In this document: one piece after another, positions 1-10,344 of the stretch
How positions within the stretch are numbered: position 1 is the stretch's first letter
How the letters are laid out: each line of letters starts with the position of its first letter
Source: Cupriavidus malaysiensis
GTDB lineage: Bacteria; Pseudomonadota; Gammaproteobacteria; Burkholderiales; Burkholderiaceae
DNA length: 64,000 bases
Direction: 5' to 3'
Assembly (NCBI RefSeq): GCF_001854325.1
Contig: NZ_CP017754.1
Location: 248,001 to 312,000 of the forward strand
Made by a program: the position numbers and the translations under genes
Notes under the pieces: model-generated
Seen by the model: the letters and a program-made list of their open reading frames with translations, nothing else
Told to the model about the DNA's origin: nothing
Database searches by the model: none

Positions 1-1357
<1,357 letters not shown>

Positions 1358-1367
1358 GGCCGGGTCC

Positions 1368-1784
1368 TCACAGCAGCGCGTAGGTGGTGGTGGCCTGCAC
1401 CGCCAGCTTGCCGTCGGTGCCGCTCAGCTCCATCTCGCCGAACACCACGGTCTTGCCCAGGCGCAGCACGTTGGCGCGCACCAGGATGTCGCCCTCGATC
1501 ACCGGGCGCATGAAGTTGGTGGTCAGCGTGACCGTGGTCATCGGGCGGAAGGCGCCCAGCGCATTGGCCACGGCGACGATCATGGCGGTGTCGGCCGCCG
1601 CCATCAGCACCTGGCCGCACACCACGCCGCCGGCATGGCGCAGCGAGGCGTCGAAGGGCAGGCGCAGCGTCACGCCCTGGCCATCCACCTGCTCGGCGCG
1701 CAGGCCAAGCTGGCGCACCCAGGGCGCCAGCACGCGCCCCAGGGTGGCATCGAGGTCGGCAAGGCTCAGGGTGGGCTCGGGCAT
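1368..1784 (-). CDS. PaaI-family hotdog-fold thioesterase
   Basis: A 138-residue protein of the usual size for a single hotdog domain. The segment around residues 50-68 has the central helix pattern of PaaI/YigI-type acyl-CoA thioesterases (His50, Gly52-Gly53, then an ADTA turn near residue 65), followed by the beta strands with TVTLTTNFMRP. These enzymes hydrolyse acyl- or aryl-CoA to the free acid. An in-frame ATG exists 28 codons upstream, but the chosen ATG has GGAGA upstream and matches the normal length. It is the first gene of a short minus-strand run with the patatin gene. Confidence 0.87.
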   Translation of the reverse strand: MPEPTLSLADLDATLGRVLAPWVRQLGLRAEQVDGQGVTLRLPFDASLRHAGGVVCGQVLMAAADTAMIVAVANALGAFRPMTTVTLTTNFMRPVIEGDILVRANVLRLGKTVVFGEMELSGTDGKLAVQATTTYALL

Positions 1785-1950
1785 GGCTGCTTCTGTCTCC
1801 GTTCTTGTTCCGTTCTTGCCGGTGTGCCGGACGGGTGGCGCGGGGCCCCGGACTCGGCGATCCGACAATCATACAAGGCGGCGGCCGGGCCCGCCGGGAG
1901 GGGGGCAACCCTGCCCTTGCCCTGTGCGCCGGGCAGGTCGCCGCGTTGTC

Positions 1951-3009
1951 CTATTCGGTCTCCGCCGGCGCCACCCGGTGCTTGAGCCAGTGGTACAGCG
2001 GCCCGGTGCACAGTACCACGAAGGCCATGCGGATCACATGGAAGGCGGTGACCAGCGGCACGCCCAGTTCCAGCACCTTGGCGGTGATGCACATCTCGGC
2101 GATGCCGCCGGGCGTGGTGCCGAGGATGGCGGTGGCCGGATGGACGCCGGACAGGGCCGACAGGCCCCAGCCGAACAGCGCCGACAGCAGCAGCGCCAGC
2201 ACCGTGTACAGCACCACGCCCGAGAGAAAGCGCGGCGCCGTGTGCAGGAATTCGCGCGAAAAGCGCGCACCCAGCGAGACCCCGATCAGCAGCTGGCCGG
2301 CACGGCTCATCCAGCTGGGGATGGCCGACAGTTCGATGCCGGACGCGGTCAGCAGCGCCGCTGCCAGCAGCGTGCCGATGACGAAGGGATTGGGCAGGTT
2401 GAGCCGCTTGAGCGCCAGCGCCGCGGCCAGCGTGATGGCGATCAGCACCAGCAGCCCGGGCACGTTGACGCTGCGCGGCCCCGGCACGAAGGGGTCGAGG
2501 CCGTGCACGCCGCCGTATTGCAGGATGGCCGGCACCACCACGACCACCAGCAGCACGCGCAGCGAATGCGCGGCGGCCACCTGGTCGATGCGCGCGCCGT
2601 TGCGTTCGGCCAGGTTGGCCATCTCGGAGGCGCCGCCGATGGCGGTGGAGAAGTAGGCCGTCTTGAACGCCACCCCGGTGGCGCGGCGCAGCAGCAGCGC
2701 GCCGCCGGCGCCCAGCGCCAGCGCGAGCAGCGAGGCGGCGACGATATAGGGCAGGAACTCGACCAGCTTGGCCACCACGTGGGGCGTGAAGTAGAGGCCG
2801 AGCGCGGTGCCGATGGCCCACTGGCCGGCGTTGCGTGCCTGGGTCGGCGCGCGCAGGTCGGCGCCCAGCATGCGCGCGGTCGCCACCGACAGCAGCGGGC
2901 CGATCATCCAGGGCAGCGGCGTGCGCAGCAGCGAGCAGGTCAGCGCGGCGGCGAGGCCGAGCAGCAGCGTCAGCAGGACCGGACGCCAGCGGTGAAGCAG
3001 AGAAGGCAT
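1951..3009 (-). CDS. AbrB-family (COG3180) multi-pass membrane protein
   Basis: A 352-residue very hydrophobic protein with about ten membrane spans and a repeated two-half architecture, as in the membrane family annotated AbrB or putative ammonia monooxygenase. Conserved-looking segments include TPLPWMIGPLL near residue 30 and the ATAILGTTPGGIAEMC stretch in the second half. The biochemical role of this family is not established, and the ammonia monooxygenase label is misleading. Genes of this family often lie next to tripartite tricarboxylate transporters, as here. A terminator-like hairpin separates it from tctA, and the ribosome binding site is weak, so its expression may be partly uncoupled. 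Confidence 0.83.
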   Translation of the reverse strand: MPSLLHRWRPVLLTLLLGLAAALTCSLLRTPLPWMIGPLLSVATARMLGADLRAPTQARNAGQWAIGTALGLYFTPHVVAKLVEFLPYIVAASLLALALGAGGALLLRRATGVAFKTAYFSTAIGGASEMANLAERNGARIDQVAAAHSLRVLLVVVVVPAILQYGGVHGLDPFVPGPRSVNVPGLLVLIAITLAAALALKRLNLPNPFVIGTLLAAALLTASGIELSAIPSWMSRAGQLLIGVSLGARFSREFLHTAPRFLSGVVLYTVLALLLSALFGWGLSALSGVHPATAILGTTPGGIAEMCITAKVLELGVPLVTAFHVIRMAFVVLCTGPLYHWLKHRVAPAETE

Positions 3010-3103
3010 TGGGAGGCGGCCTGGCGGCTGGCGCCGGCGCGTTTCTTCTTGTGGAAGGGTCGGGGGGTGCCGCCGGGGCGGCGCCGGCCGTCCCCGGCAA
3101 TGG

Positions 3104-3138
3104 AAAAGGCCCGGCGCGCGCCTGGCGTGCCGGGCCTT
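3104..3138 (-). terminator. Rho-independent terminator after tctA
   Basis: A perfect 10-bp stem (AAGGCCCGGC at 3106-3115 with GCCGGGCCTT at 3129-3138) and a 13-base loop. On the minus strand it is followed by a T-rich CCTTTTCC tail. It sits 17 bp past the tctA stop, so it should end or attenuate tctCBA transcription before the AbrB gene. Confidence 0.75.
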
Positions 3139-3154
3139 GCCGGTGCGTGCGTGC

Positions 3155-4669
3155 TCAGCCCGCCGGGTCGGCGACGCCGCGGCCGGCGCTGCGCCGGGCC
3201 AGCCAGCCCAGCAGGCGCGGGATCAGCACCACGGCCACGGTCATGGCCAGGATGGTGGCGGAGATCGGCTGGGTCACGAAGACCGACCAGTCGCCCTGGC
3301 TGATCGACAGCGCGTTGCGCATCTGCTTCTCGGCGATCGGCCCTAGGATCAGGCCGACGATCACCGGCGCGGTGGGGAAGTCGAAGCGGCGCATCGCCAT
3401 GCCGAGCAGGCCGATCACGAACAGCAGCAGCAGGTCGAACCACGACTGGCGGATGCCGTAGGCGCCCAGGCCGGCGAAGATCAGGATGCCGCCGTACAGC
3501 AGCGGCGTGGGGATGCGCAGCATGCGCACCCACAGGCCGATGGCCGGCAGGTTCAGCACCAGCAGCATCACGTTGCCGACGTAGAGCGAGGCGAGCAGGC
3601 CCCAGACCAGGTCGCCCGAGGTCTGGAACAGCATCGGGCCCGGCTGCAGGTTGTAGTTCTGGAACGCCGCCAGCAGGATGGCGGTGGTGTTCGAGGTGGG
3701 GATGCCCAGCGTCAGCAGCGGTGCCAGCGTGGCGGTCACGGCCGAGTTGTTGGCGGCCTCGGGGCCGGCCACGCCTTCGATCGCCCCCACCTTGCCGAAC
3801 TCTTCCTGGTGCTTGGACAGCTTCTTCTCGGTGGCGTACGACAGGAAGGTCGGGATCTCGGCGCCGCCGGCCGGGATCAGGCCGAAGGGGAAGCCGATGA
3901 CGGTGCCGCGGATCCAGGCCGGCACCGAGCGCTTCCAGTCGGCACGGTTCATCATCACCGAGCCGACCTTGTTGAAAGTGCCGGCCGGCTGCGGGAAGAA
4001 GGCGTTGAAGAGTGCCTCGCCCACGGCGAACAGGCCCACCGCCACCACCACGATGTCGACGCCGTCGTACAGCTCCTGCACGCCCATCGAGTAGCGCGTC
4101 TGGCCCGACAGCGAGTCCATGCCGATCAGGCCGATGCCCAGGCCCAGGAACAGGCTGGTCATGCCGCGCAGCAGCGAGGAGCCGAGCACCGCCGAGACCG
4201 TGGTGAAGGCCAGCAGCATGATCATGAAGTACTCGCCCGGACCGAACTGCAGGGCCACGTCGGCGGCCACCGGCGCGAACATCGACAGCAGCACGGTGGC
4301 GATGGTGCCGGCCACGAAGGAGCCGATCGCCGCGGTGGCCAGCGCCGGGCCGGCGCGGCCGTTCTTGGCCATCAGGTTGCCTTCCATCGCCGTCACCATG
4401 GTGGACGACTCGCCCGGGGTGTTCATCAGGATGGACGTGGTGGAGCCGCCGTACATGGCGCCGTAGTAGATGCCGGCGAACATGATCAGGGCGGCGGTCG
4501 GGTCGACCTTGGTGGTCAGCGGCAGCAGCATGGCCACGGTCAGCGCCGGCCCGATGCCGGGCAGCACGCCGATAGCGGTGCCGAGGAAGCAGCCCACCAG
4601 GGCCCACATCAGGTTCAGCGGTGTGATGGCCACGGCGAAGCCGTGCATCAGCTGGTTCAGGGTATCCAT
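3155..4669 (-). CDS. tctA: TctA: large membrane subunit of tripartite tricarboxylate transporter
   Basis: A 504-residue integral membrane protein with about twelve spans, the normal TctA size. The family signature regions are visible: [28 protein letters not shown] segment near residues 25-50, then [24 protein letters not shown] near residues 65-90, and a second [13 protein letters not shown] repeat near residue 265. TctA forms the transmembrane channel that moves citrate or another carboxylate, driven by an ion gradient, after delivery by the periplasmic TctC. GGAG lies 7 bases before the ATG. It follows tctB by 67 bases and is followed by a hairpin terminator, so it is the last gene of tctCBA. 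Confidence 0.95.
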   Translation of the reverse strand: MDTLNQLMHGFAVAITPLNLMWALVGCFLGTAIGVLPGIGPALTVAMLLPLTTKVDPTAALIMFAGIYYGAMYGGSTTSILMNTPGESSTMVTAMEGNLMAKNGRAGPALATAAIGSFVAGTIATVLLSMFAPVAADVALQFGPGEYFMIMLLAFTTVSAVLGSSLLRGMTSLFLGLGIGLIGMDSLSGQTRYSMGVQELYDGVDIVVVAVGLFAVGEALFNAFFPQPAGTFNKVGSVMMNRADWKRSVPAWIRGTVIGFPFGLIPAGGAEIPTFLSYATEKKLSKHQEEFGKVGAIEGVAGPEAANNSAVTATLAPLLTLGIPTSNTTAILLAAFQNYNLQPGPMLFQTSGDLVWGLLASLYVGNVMLLVLNLPAIGLWVRMLRIPTPLLYGGILIFAGLGAYGIRQSWFDLLLLFVIGLLGMAMRRFDFPTAPVIVGLILGPIAEKQMRNALSISQGDWSVFVTQPISATILAMTVAVVLIPRLLGWLARRSAGRGVADPAG

Positions 4670-4736
4670 ATCAGACTCCGTGCCGGATTCAGGACCGACG
4701 AAACGAGGGCTTGGGGATTCGGTCTGAGGCGCGGCT

Positions 4737-5210
4737 TCAGAAGCCGGCCACCGGCAGCAGCGGCAGGTTGATGCCGAGCAGGAATTCGAACAGCGCCCAC
4801 ATCGGCAGCGTCACCGCCAGGCCGATCAGGGCATCGCGCACCAGGCGGCGGCTGCCGTAGCCGCGCGCCACGCACACCATCAGCAGCGTCGACGACAGCA
4901 CGAAGCCGAGCGTGCCGATCAGGGCCATATTGGCCACCAGGCCGGCCGACACCCACAGGAAGCCGCGCAGGTTGTGCGGCGCGGAGGGCAGTTCGGCGTC
5001 CTCTTCCGGCATGTTGCGGAAGCCGCCGCGCACGCCCTGCCAGGTCAGCAGCGCGCCGCACACGGCCAGGCCGATGGCCACCAGCGTGGGCACGAAGCGC
5101 GGCGACAGCCCGGCATAGCCGGCATCGTCGGAGATGCCGGGCAGGCCGGTGAAGAAGAAGACGGAAAGCGCCAGCACGGCGATGCCGATGGCGAGATGCG
5201 AGGGCTTCAT
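4737..5210 (-). CDS. tctB: TctB: small membrane subunit of tripartite tricarboxylate transporter
   Basis: A 157-residue protein with four predicted membrane helices, starting with a helix at residues 6-24 (ending near the [21 protein letters not shown] loop) and closing with a hydrophobic pair near residues 100-150. This size and layout are typical of TctB, which assembles with TctA in the inner membrane; its precise function is less clear than that of TctA or TctC. A good Shine-Dalgarno (AAGGAG, about 9 bases before ATG) supports the start. Its position between tctC and tctA matches the standard tctCBA order. Confidence 0.92.
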   Translation of the reverse strand: MKPSHLAIGIAVLALSVFFFTGLPGISDDAGYAGLSPRFVPTLVAIGLAVCGALLTWQGVRGGFRNMPEEDAELPSAPHNLRGFLWVSAGLVANMALIGTLGFVLSSTLLMVCVARGYGSRRLVRDALIGLAVTLPMWALFEFLLGINLPLLPVAGF

Positions 5211-5389
5211 GGGGTGGGGCTCCTTCAGCCGGCTGGTGCCGGCGGGAGTCGATCGGATCCCGCGCGAGCGGGGGCCCGGCGACGTATATGGTTCTGGTTT
5301 TTCGGTATCGCAGGTGGCAGACGCCGGGCCCCGGCCCGTTCTCCACCGGCCGGCGCATGCCGGTCGGGGGCGGGTACGACGGGTGAAAC

Positions 5390-5437
5390 GGTAGAAACGA
5401 CGGAAACAGCGGCAACGACGGCAACGACGGCAACGGC
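5390..5437. repeat. Degenerate 9-bp tandem repeat between tctC and tctB
   Basis: Within the 262-bp gap between tctC and tctB there is a run of imperfect 9-bp units of the type GGCAACGAC, with three near-perfect copies at 5411-5437 and degenerate GAAACGACG-like units before them. It lies in the transcribed spacer downstream of the tctC stop. No stem-loop with a T-run is visible here, so I make no functional claim. Confidence 0.6.
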
Positions 5438-5472
5438 ACGGGCGCCGGCGCTGGCGCCCGCGGGACGCGACC

Positions 5473-6435
5473 TTACTTGGCCACGCCCAGCTCGCGCAGG
5501 GTCGAGCCCAGGCGGGCCGATTCGCTGTCGACGAAGCGGGCGAACTCGTCGCCGGTCAGCAGGAAGGGCGTCCAGTCGTTCTTGGCCAGGGTTTCCTTCC
5601 ACACCGGGCTCTCGGTCGCCTTGACCACCGCGTCGATCAGTGCCTTGCGCTGGGCGTCGCTGATGCCGGGTGCGCCGTACACGCCGCGCCAGTTGTAGAT
5701 CTCGACGTTGATGCCCTGCTCCTTCAGCGTCGGGATGTCGGCGGTGCGGTCCTTCGAGGTCACGGCCAGCGCGCGCATCTTGCCGCTCTTGATGAAGGGC
5801 AGGAACTCCGACACGCCGGCGATGCCGGCGGTCACGTGGCCGCCCAGGATGGAGGCCGAGGCCTCGCCGCCGCCCTGGAAGGGCACGTAGTTGATCTTCT
5901 TCGGATCGACGCCGCCTTCCTTGGCGATCAGGCCGGCCAGGATGTGGTCGATCGAACCCTTGGAGCCGCCGCCCCAGCTGACGCTGCCCGGGTTGGCCTT
6001 GAGCTGGGCCACCAGGTCCTTCATCGACTTGATCGGCGAGGAGGCCGGCACCGTGATCACCATGGTGTCGGCGAACAGGCGCGCGATCGGCGTGGCGTTC
6101 TTCAGCGTGACGGGCGGCTTGTTGGTCTCGATGGCGCCCACCATCACCGCGCCGGTCACCACCAGCGCGTTCGGGTTGCCCTTGTCGGTGTTGACGAACT
6201 GGGTCAGGCCGATGGTGCCGCCGGCACCGCCCTTGTTGTCGTAGGAGGCCGACTTGGCCACGCCCGCGGCGACCATCGCGGCGCCCAGCGAGCGGCCGGT
6301 CTGGTCAAAGCCGCCGCCGGGGTTGGCGCCGATCATGAACTTCACGCTGTCCACCGCATGGGCGGGGGCCGCGGCGATGGTGAGGGTGGCGGACGCCAGC
6401 ACGGCGTAGGCAAGGCGATGCAGGTTGCGACGCAT
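5473..6435 (-). CDS. tctC: TctC: periplasmic tricarboxylate-binding protein (Bug family)
   Basis: A 320-residue exported binding protein with a Sec signal peptide cleaved after AHA near residue 27. The Bug/TctC fold signatures are present: MIGANPGGGFDQTGR near residue 33, the GGAGGTIG loop near residue 69, VPFQGGGEA near residue 185 and the WRGVYGAPG segment near residue 250. The sequence resembles genuine TctC more than the many orphan Bug paralogues. It captures the carboxylate in the periplasm and delivers it to TctAB. AGGAGA lies 6 bases before the ATG. It is the first gene of tctCBA. The 375-bp region upstream carries 11-bp-period direct repeats that probably bind the TctD-like regulator. 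Confidence 0.94.
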   Translation of the reverse strand: MRRNLHRLAYAVLASATLTIAAAPAHAVDSVKFMIGANPGGGFDQTGRSLGAAMVAAGVAKSASYDNKGGAGGTIGLTQFVNTDKGNPNALVVTGAVMVGAIETNKPPVTLKNATPIARLFADTMVITVPASSPIKSMKDLVAQLKANPGSVSWGGGSKGSIDHILAGLIAKEGGVDPKKINYVPFQGGGEASASILGGHVTAGIAGVSEFLPFIKSGKMRALAVTSKDRTADIPTLKEQGINVEIYNWRGVYGAPGISDAQRKALIDAVVKATESPVWKETLAKNDWTPFLLTGDEFARFVDSESARLGSTLRELGVAK

Positions 6436-6810
6436 GGGTTCTCCTCTCGGGTTTGCCGGCCCGCCCGTTTGGGGCCGTGGCTCCGGCGGGCGCCGCGCGG
6501 GCGGGAGGAGCGATGCCGGCGCCCGGCCGGCACATGCCCGGCACCTGGGTGTCGCGCTGTCTCCCGTCCCGGCATGGTCGACCTGCCGGACTCGTTGTTG
6601 TGCTTCTGCTTGTCTGGCCGGTAATACTTGAACCGGACCATGGCCGGATTCTAGGCGGGTGAAACTGTCAATTGGCTGTCAAAGCCGGCCCGATTCCCTA
6701 GGGGTTAACCTGGGGTTGAATGTCCTGTGCATAAGACATGGGGTCGTGGCGGCCCGCCGTTGCCGCCATGTCTCCCATTGCTTGGCCCCGAACGGTGCGA
6801 GCCGCGCGGG
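6436..6810 (-). promoter_or_regulatory. tctC leader and probable TctD-controlled promoter
   Basis: This gene-free stretch holds the promoter for tctCBA. On the minus strand a TAGAAT -10 element lies at 6653-6648. TTGACA-like sequences lie 12 and 23 bases upstream, not at the normal 17, which suggests an activator-dependent promoter. Those two copies form a direct repeat CTGTCAA (6665-6671 and 6676-6682, 11-bp period). A second direct repeat GGGGTT follows at 6701-6706 and 6712-6717, also 11 bp apart. OmpR/PhoB-type response regulators bind such repeats in tandem. The predicted 5' leader is about 200 bases. This is inference from sequence alone. Confidence 0.6.
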
Positions 6811-8298
6811 TCAGGCCAGCGGCAGGGTCAGCACGGCCCGCACGCCGCGTCCGCTGGCCGCCTCGCCCAGCACCACGGTGCCGCCGAAGCGCGCCGCCAT
6901 CTCGCGCGAGATGGCCAGGCCGAGGCCCGAGCCCGGCTCGGTGTGGCCGACGCGGCGATAGAAACGTGCGAAGACCTTCTCGCGCTCCTCGGGTGGAATG
7001 CCCGGGCCGTCGTCCTCCACCACCAGGCGGGCGCTGTCGCCGGCGCGGGCGGCGGACAGCGTGATGCGGCTGCCGCGCGGCGAGTACTGGATGGCGTTGT
7101 GCACCAGGTTGGCCAGCGCCTCGCGCAGCAGCGCGGCATCGGCGCGCACCGGCAGCGCCAGCCCCTGCTGGCCCTCCCAGCCGAAGTCCTGCTGCTTGCC
7201 GCGTGCCAGCGGCAGGTAGTCGAGCGCCACCTGTCCGGCCACGGCCGCCGCGTCGACCACCTCGACCGTGTCGGCCGGCGCCGCCGCGCCGGCGCCTTCG
7301 CCATGGTGCTGGCGCACGCGCGCCAGCGCCAGCAGCTGGTTGGTCAGGCGCGCCGCCTGTTCGAGCTGGGCCACCATGCCGCCCACGGCCTCGCCCGCGG
7401 CCTGCTGCGCGGGGGCGGGGTCGGCCAGGCTGCCGAGCTGGCGCTGGGCGAACTCCGCCTGGGTCTTCAGCACCGCCAGCGGCGTGCGCAACTGGTGCGC
7501 GGCGTCGGCGATGAACTGTGTCTGCGCCTGCGTCAGCGCCGCCGAGCGCGAGACGTGGCGGTTGACCGCGTCGACCAGCGGCCGCACCTCGACCGGCACG
7601 TGCTCGAAGGCCAGCGGGGTGAGGTCGTCGGGCGAGCGCGCCTCGACGTCGTCGCGCACCCGCGCCAGCGGGCGCAGCACGAAGGTGACGCCGCCGATCA
7701 CGATGGCCGCGCTGACCAGGATCAGCAGCAGGTCGCGCGCCAGCGCGCCACGCCACACGGTGCCGATCAGCGCCTGGCGCGGCTCGGCCGTCTCGGCCAC
7801 CTGGATGACCACGCGCAGATGGGCGTTGGGACGGTAGACCGGATGGGCCAGCACGGCGATGCGGACCGGGTCGCCGCTGTAGCGGGCGTCGTAGAAGCGC
7901 GGCTGGTTGCTGACCAGCGGGCCCGCCGGCAGCGGCAGGTCGCCATAGCCGGTGACGGTCTCGATGCGGCCCTCGCGCTCGACCGAGACGCGGTAGAACA
8001 CGCGCGTCTGGGCCGCCGTCTCGAAGGCTTCCATGGCGGCGTCCGGCAGCGTCAGCTGCACGTTCTCGCCGTCCATGCCGATGGCGTTGTCGATGGCGCG
8101 CACCGAGCCGTACAGCGAGCGGTCGTAGGCGGCGTTGGCGGCGTCGCGCAGCGTGCCGTAGGTCAGCCAGGTGTCCAGCGCCATCATGGCGGCCAGCGCC
8201 GGCAGCAGCAGGATCAGCAGTTGCCGGCGCAGGCTGCCGCGCAGCCAGCGCCGCACCGGGCGCGCCGGCCGGGCCGGCGCGGAAGCCTCGGCTGCCAT
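6811..8298 (-). CDS. tctE: TctE-like sensor histidine kinase
   Basis: A 495-residue membrane sensor kinase. Membrane segments at about residues 25-45 and 188-208 enclose a periplasmic 2CSK-type sensing domain of roughly 140 residues. Then come a linker, a HisKA domain with phospho-accepting His268 in DAAHQLRTPL, and an HATPase_c domain with N box (NLVHNAIQYSP), G1 box (VEDDGPGIPPEE) and G2 box (GSGLGLAIS). This architecture matches TctE, the sensor for tricarboxylates. The gene starts one base after the regulator stop (TGAgATG), so the two are translationally coupled. It probably phosphorylates the TctD-like regulator to control tctCBA just downstream. Confidence 0.91.
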   Translation of the reverse strand: MAAEASAPARPARPVRRWLRGSLRRQLLILLLPALAAMMALDTWLTYGTLRDAANAAYDRSLYGSVRAIDNAIGMDGENVQLTLPDAAMEAFETAAQTRVFYRVSVEREGRIETVTGYGDLPLPAGPLVSNQPRFYDARYSGDPVRIAVLAHPVYRPNAHLRVVIQVAETAEPRQALIGTVWRGALARDLLLILVSAAIVIGGVTFVLRPLARVRDDVEARSPDDLTPLAFEHVPVEVRPLVDAVNRHVSRSAALTQAQTQFIADAAHQLRTPLAVLKTQAEFAQRQLGSLADPAPAQQAAGEAVGGMVAQLEQAARLTNQLLALARVRQHHGEGAGAAAPADTVEVVDAAAVAGQVALDYLPLARGKQQDFGWEGQQGLALPVRADAALLREALANLVHNAIQYSPRGSRITLSAARAGDSARLVVEDDGPGIPPEEREKVFARFYRRVGHTEPGSGLGLAISREMAARFGGTVVLGEAASGRGVRAVLTLPLA

Positions 8299-8299
8299 C

Positions 8300-8974
8300 T
8301 CAGTGCGCGCCCTCCGGCTCGAGCAGGTAGCCGAAGCCGCGCAGCGTCACGATGGTCACGCCGTGCCCGCTGAGTTTCTTGCGCAGGCGGTAGATCAGCA
8401 CCTCGATGGCGTCGGGGCTGACATCGGCGTCCAGCGAGAAGACCTTGTCGAGCAGCTGGGCCTTGGTCAGCGGCTGCCCGCTCCTGGCCAGCAGCGCGCC
8501 CAGCAGCGTCGATTCGCGCGGGGTCAGCGCGAGCGGCGCGCCGTCCAGCGTGAAGCCGCGCGTCTCGCCGTCGAAGACCAGGGTGCCGCACTGCAGGCGC
8601 GGGTGGGCGCGACCGCGGCTGCGCCGGATCAGCGCCAGGATGCGGGCCTCCAGCTCGGCGATGGCGAAGGGCTTGGGCAGGTAGTCGTCGGCGCCCAGGT
8701 TGAGACCGCGCACGCGCTCGTCGAGCGTGTCCTGCGCGGTCAGGATCAGCACCGGGGTGCGGTCGTCGCGCGCACGCATCGCCTTGAGGACCGACAGGCC
8801 GTCCTTGCCGGGCAGGCGCAGGTCCAGTACGACGGCGTCGTACTCTTCGGCCGCCAGCCGTGCCTCGGCCTTGAGGCCGTCGGCCACGTGCTCGATCACG
8901 AAGCCGCCCTGCTCCAGCGCGCGCGCCACCCAGCGCGCCAGTTCGATCTCATCTTCCACCAGCAGGATGCGCAT
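8300..8974 (-). CDS. tctD: TctD-like OmpR-family response regulator
   Basis: A 224-residue response regulator. The receiver domain has the acidic pair in VEDE (residues 7-9), phospho-acceptor Asp51 in LDLRLPG, Thr79 and Lys101 in the PKPF motif. A winged-helix OmpR/PhoB DNA-binding domain occupies about residues 128-220, ending with the typical LRGFGYLLE. An upstream ATG would add a 60-residue arginine-rich extension unlike the family; the chosen ATG has GGGAGGT at good spacing. It is followed immediately by the sensor kinase. The likely target is the direct-repeat region upstream of tctC. Confidence 0.92.
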   Translation of the reverse strand: MRILLVEDEIELARWVARALEQGGFVIEHVADGLKAEARLAAEEYDAVVLDLRLPGKDGLSVLKAMRARDDRTPVLILTAQDTLDERVRGLNLGADDYLPKPFAIAELEARILALIRRSRGRAHPRLQCGTLVFDGETRGFTLDGAPLALTPRESTLLGALLARSGQPLTKAQLLDKVFSLDADVSPDAIEVLIYRLRKKLSGHGVTIVTLRGFGYLLEPEGAH

Positions 8975-9079
8975 GCCGGACCTCCCTACCACCCGATTGC
9001 CAGAAATGCGGGGCGCCGGCCGGGCCGCCGGTGCGCAGGGCGCACCGCGCGGAGGCGCGGCGGGCGCTCCGAGGGCGCC

Positions 9080-9085
9080 TATAAT
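9080..9085 (+). promoter_or_regulatory. Candidate -10 element for the orphan binding-protein gene
   Basis: A perfect TATAAT lies 75 bp before the ATG of the plus-strand binding-protein gene, in the 185-bp divergent gap with tctD. No clear -35 element lies 17 bp upstream, so the promoter may need an activator. Confidence 0.4.
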
Positions 9086-9159
9086 ACCCCCGCCCCGCTC
9101 CCCCCGCCGCGCACGGGTCCGAGGCGCGCGGGCACGCCCCCGCTCCGCCGCCACCGCCG

Positions 9160-10320
9160 ATGCCCAGCTCGCCCATCCTTCCGCCCGCCGGCACCCTGCG
9201 CCGGCGCTTGCTCGCCGCCGCCGGCGCCACTGTGGCCGGCTCCGCGCTGCCGGTGCTGCCCGCGCTGGCGCAGTCCGGCGCCCCGGCCGTGCCGGCCGGC
9301 TATCCCGACGACTACGAGCAGACCATCGCGCGCGGCCAGCGCGAGGGCGCGGTGACGGTGTATGCGACCACTGATCTCGACATCGTGCGGCCGCTGATCC
9401 TGGCCTTCGAGGCGCGCTATCCCGGCATCAAGGTCCACTACGAGGACCTGAACTCGCTCGCCCTCAACGACCGCTTCCTGGCCGAGTCGGCCCGCGCGCC
9501 GGGCGCCGGCGGTGCCGACGTGCTGTGGAGTGCGGCCATGGACCTGCAGGTCAAGCTGGTCAACGACGGCCATGCGCAGCGCTACGAGTCGCCCGAGCGC
9601 GGCGGTCTGCCGGCCCGCGCGGTGTGGCGTGACGAAGCCTGGGGCACCACCTTCGAGCCGGCGGTGATCGTCTACAACCGCCGCCACCTGGCGGGCGTGC
9701 GGCTGCCGCGCAGCCGCAGCGGCCTGGCGCGGCTGCTGCAGGACAAGGCGCCGGGCTGGCGCGGGCGCGTGGTCACCTACGATGTGGAGAAATCGGGCGT
9801 GGGCTACCTGCTGGCGCAGCAGGACGCGCGCATGGGCAGCGAATTCTGGTACCTGGCGCAGGCGCTGGGACGCTCGCGCGTGCAACTGCAGGCTTCGACC
9901 GCCGGCATGATCGAGCGCATCGCCAGCGGCGAGCTGGTGCTCGGCTACAACCTGCTGGGCGCCTATGCCCTGTCGCTGATGGAGCGCGGCGCCGACATCG
10001 ACGTGATCGCCCCGCGCGACTACACCCTGGTGATCTCGCGGGTGGCCTTCATCGCCCGCCGCGCGCCGCATCCCAATGCCGCGCGGCTGTGGCTGGACTT
10101 CCTCTTGTCGGGCGAGGGCCAGGGCCTGCTCGGGCGCTCCAGCTCGCAGCTCTACACCGTGCGCACCGATACCGAGAACCCCTACAACGCCACCGCGCTG
10201 GCCGAGCGGCTGGGCTACGCGCTCAAGCCGATCGGCCTGGGCCCCGGGCTGCTGGCGGCCCAGGATGCGATGCGCAAGCGGGCCTTCCTGGCGCGTTGGC
10301 GCGCGGCGCTGGCCGGATAG
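9160..10320 (+). CDS. Orphan ABC-type extracellular solute-binding protein
   Basis: A 386-residue exported protein. An N-terminal LRRRLLAAAGA stretch followed by a hydrophobic core and ALAQ cleavage near residue 38 forms a Sec or Tat-like signal. The mature part matches the cluster of iron/thiamine/phosphonate-type binding proteins, with GAVTVYATTDLDIVRPLILAFEARYP near residue 62 and VIVYNRRHL near residue 168. No permease or ATPase gene is next to it. It lies divergent from tctD-tctE. Binding proteins of this type are known beside TctDE-like systems, where they may present ligand to the sensor rather than serve import; here that is a guess. No clear Shine-Dalgarno precedes the ATG. Confidence 0.82.
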   Translation: MPSSPILPPAGTLRRRLLAAAGATVAGSALPVLPALAQSGAPAVPAGYPDDYEQTIARGQREGAVTVYATTDLDIVRPLILAFEARYPGIKVHYEDLNSLALNDRFLAESARAPGAGGADVLWSAAMDLQVKLVNDGHAQRYESPERGGLPARAVWRDEAWGTTFEPAVIVYNRRHLAGVRLPRSRSGLARLLQDKAPGWRGRVVTYDVEKSGVGYLLAQQDARMGSEFWYLAQALGRSRVQLQASTAGMIERIASGELVLGYNLLGAYALSLMERGADIDVIAPRDYTLVISRVAFIARRAPHPNAARLWLDFLLSGEGQGLLGRSSSQLYTVRTDTENPYNATALAERLGYALKPIGLGPGLLAAQDAMRKRAFLARWRAALAG

Positions 10321-10344
10321 GCCGGCGCGGGCCGGCGCGCCGGC

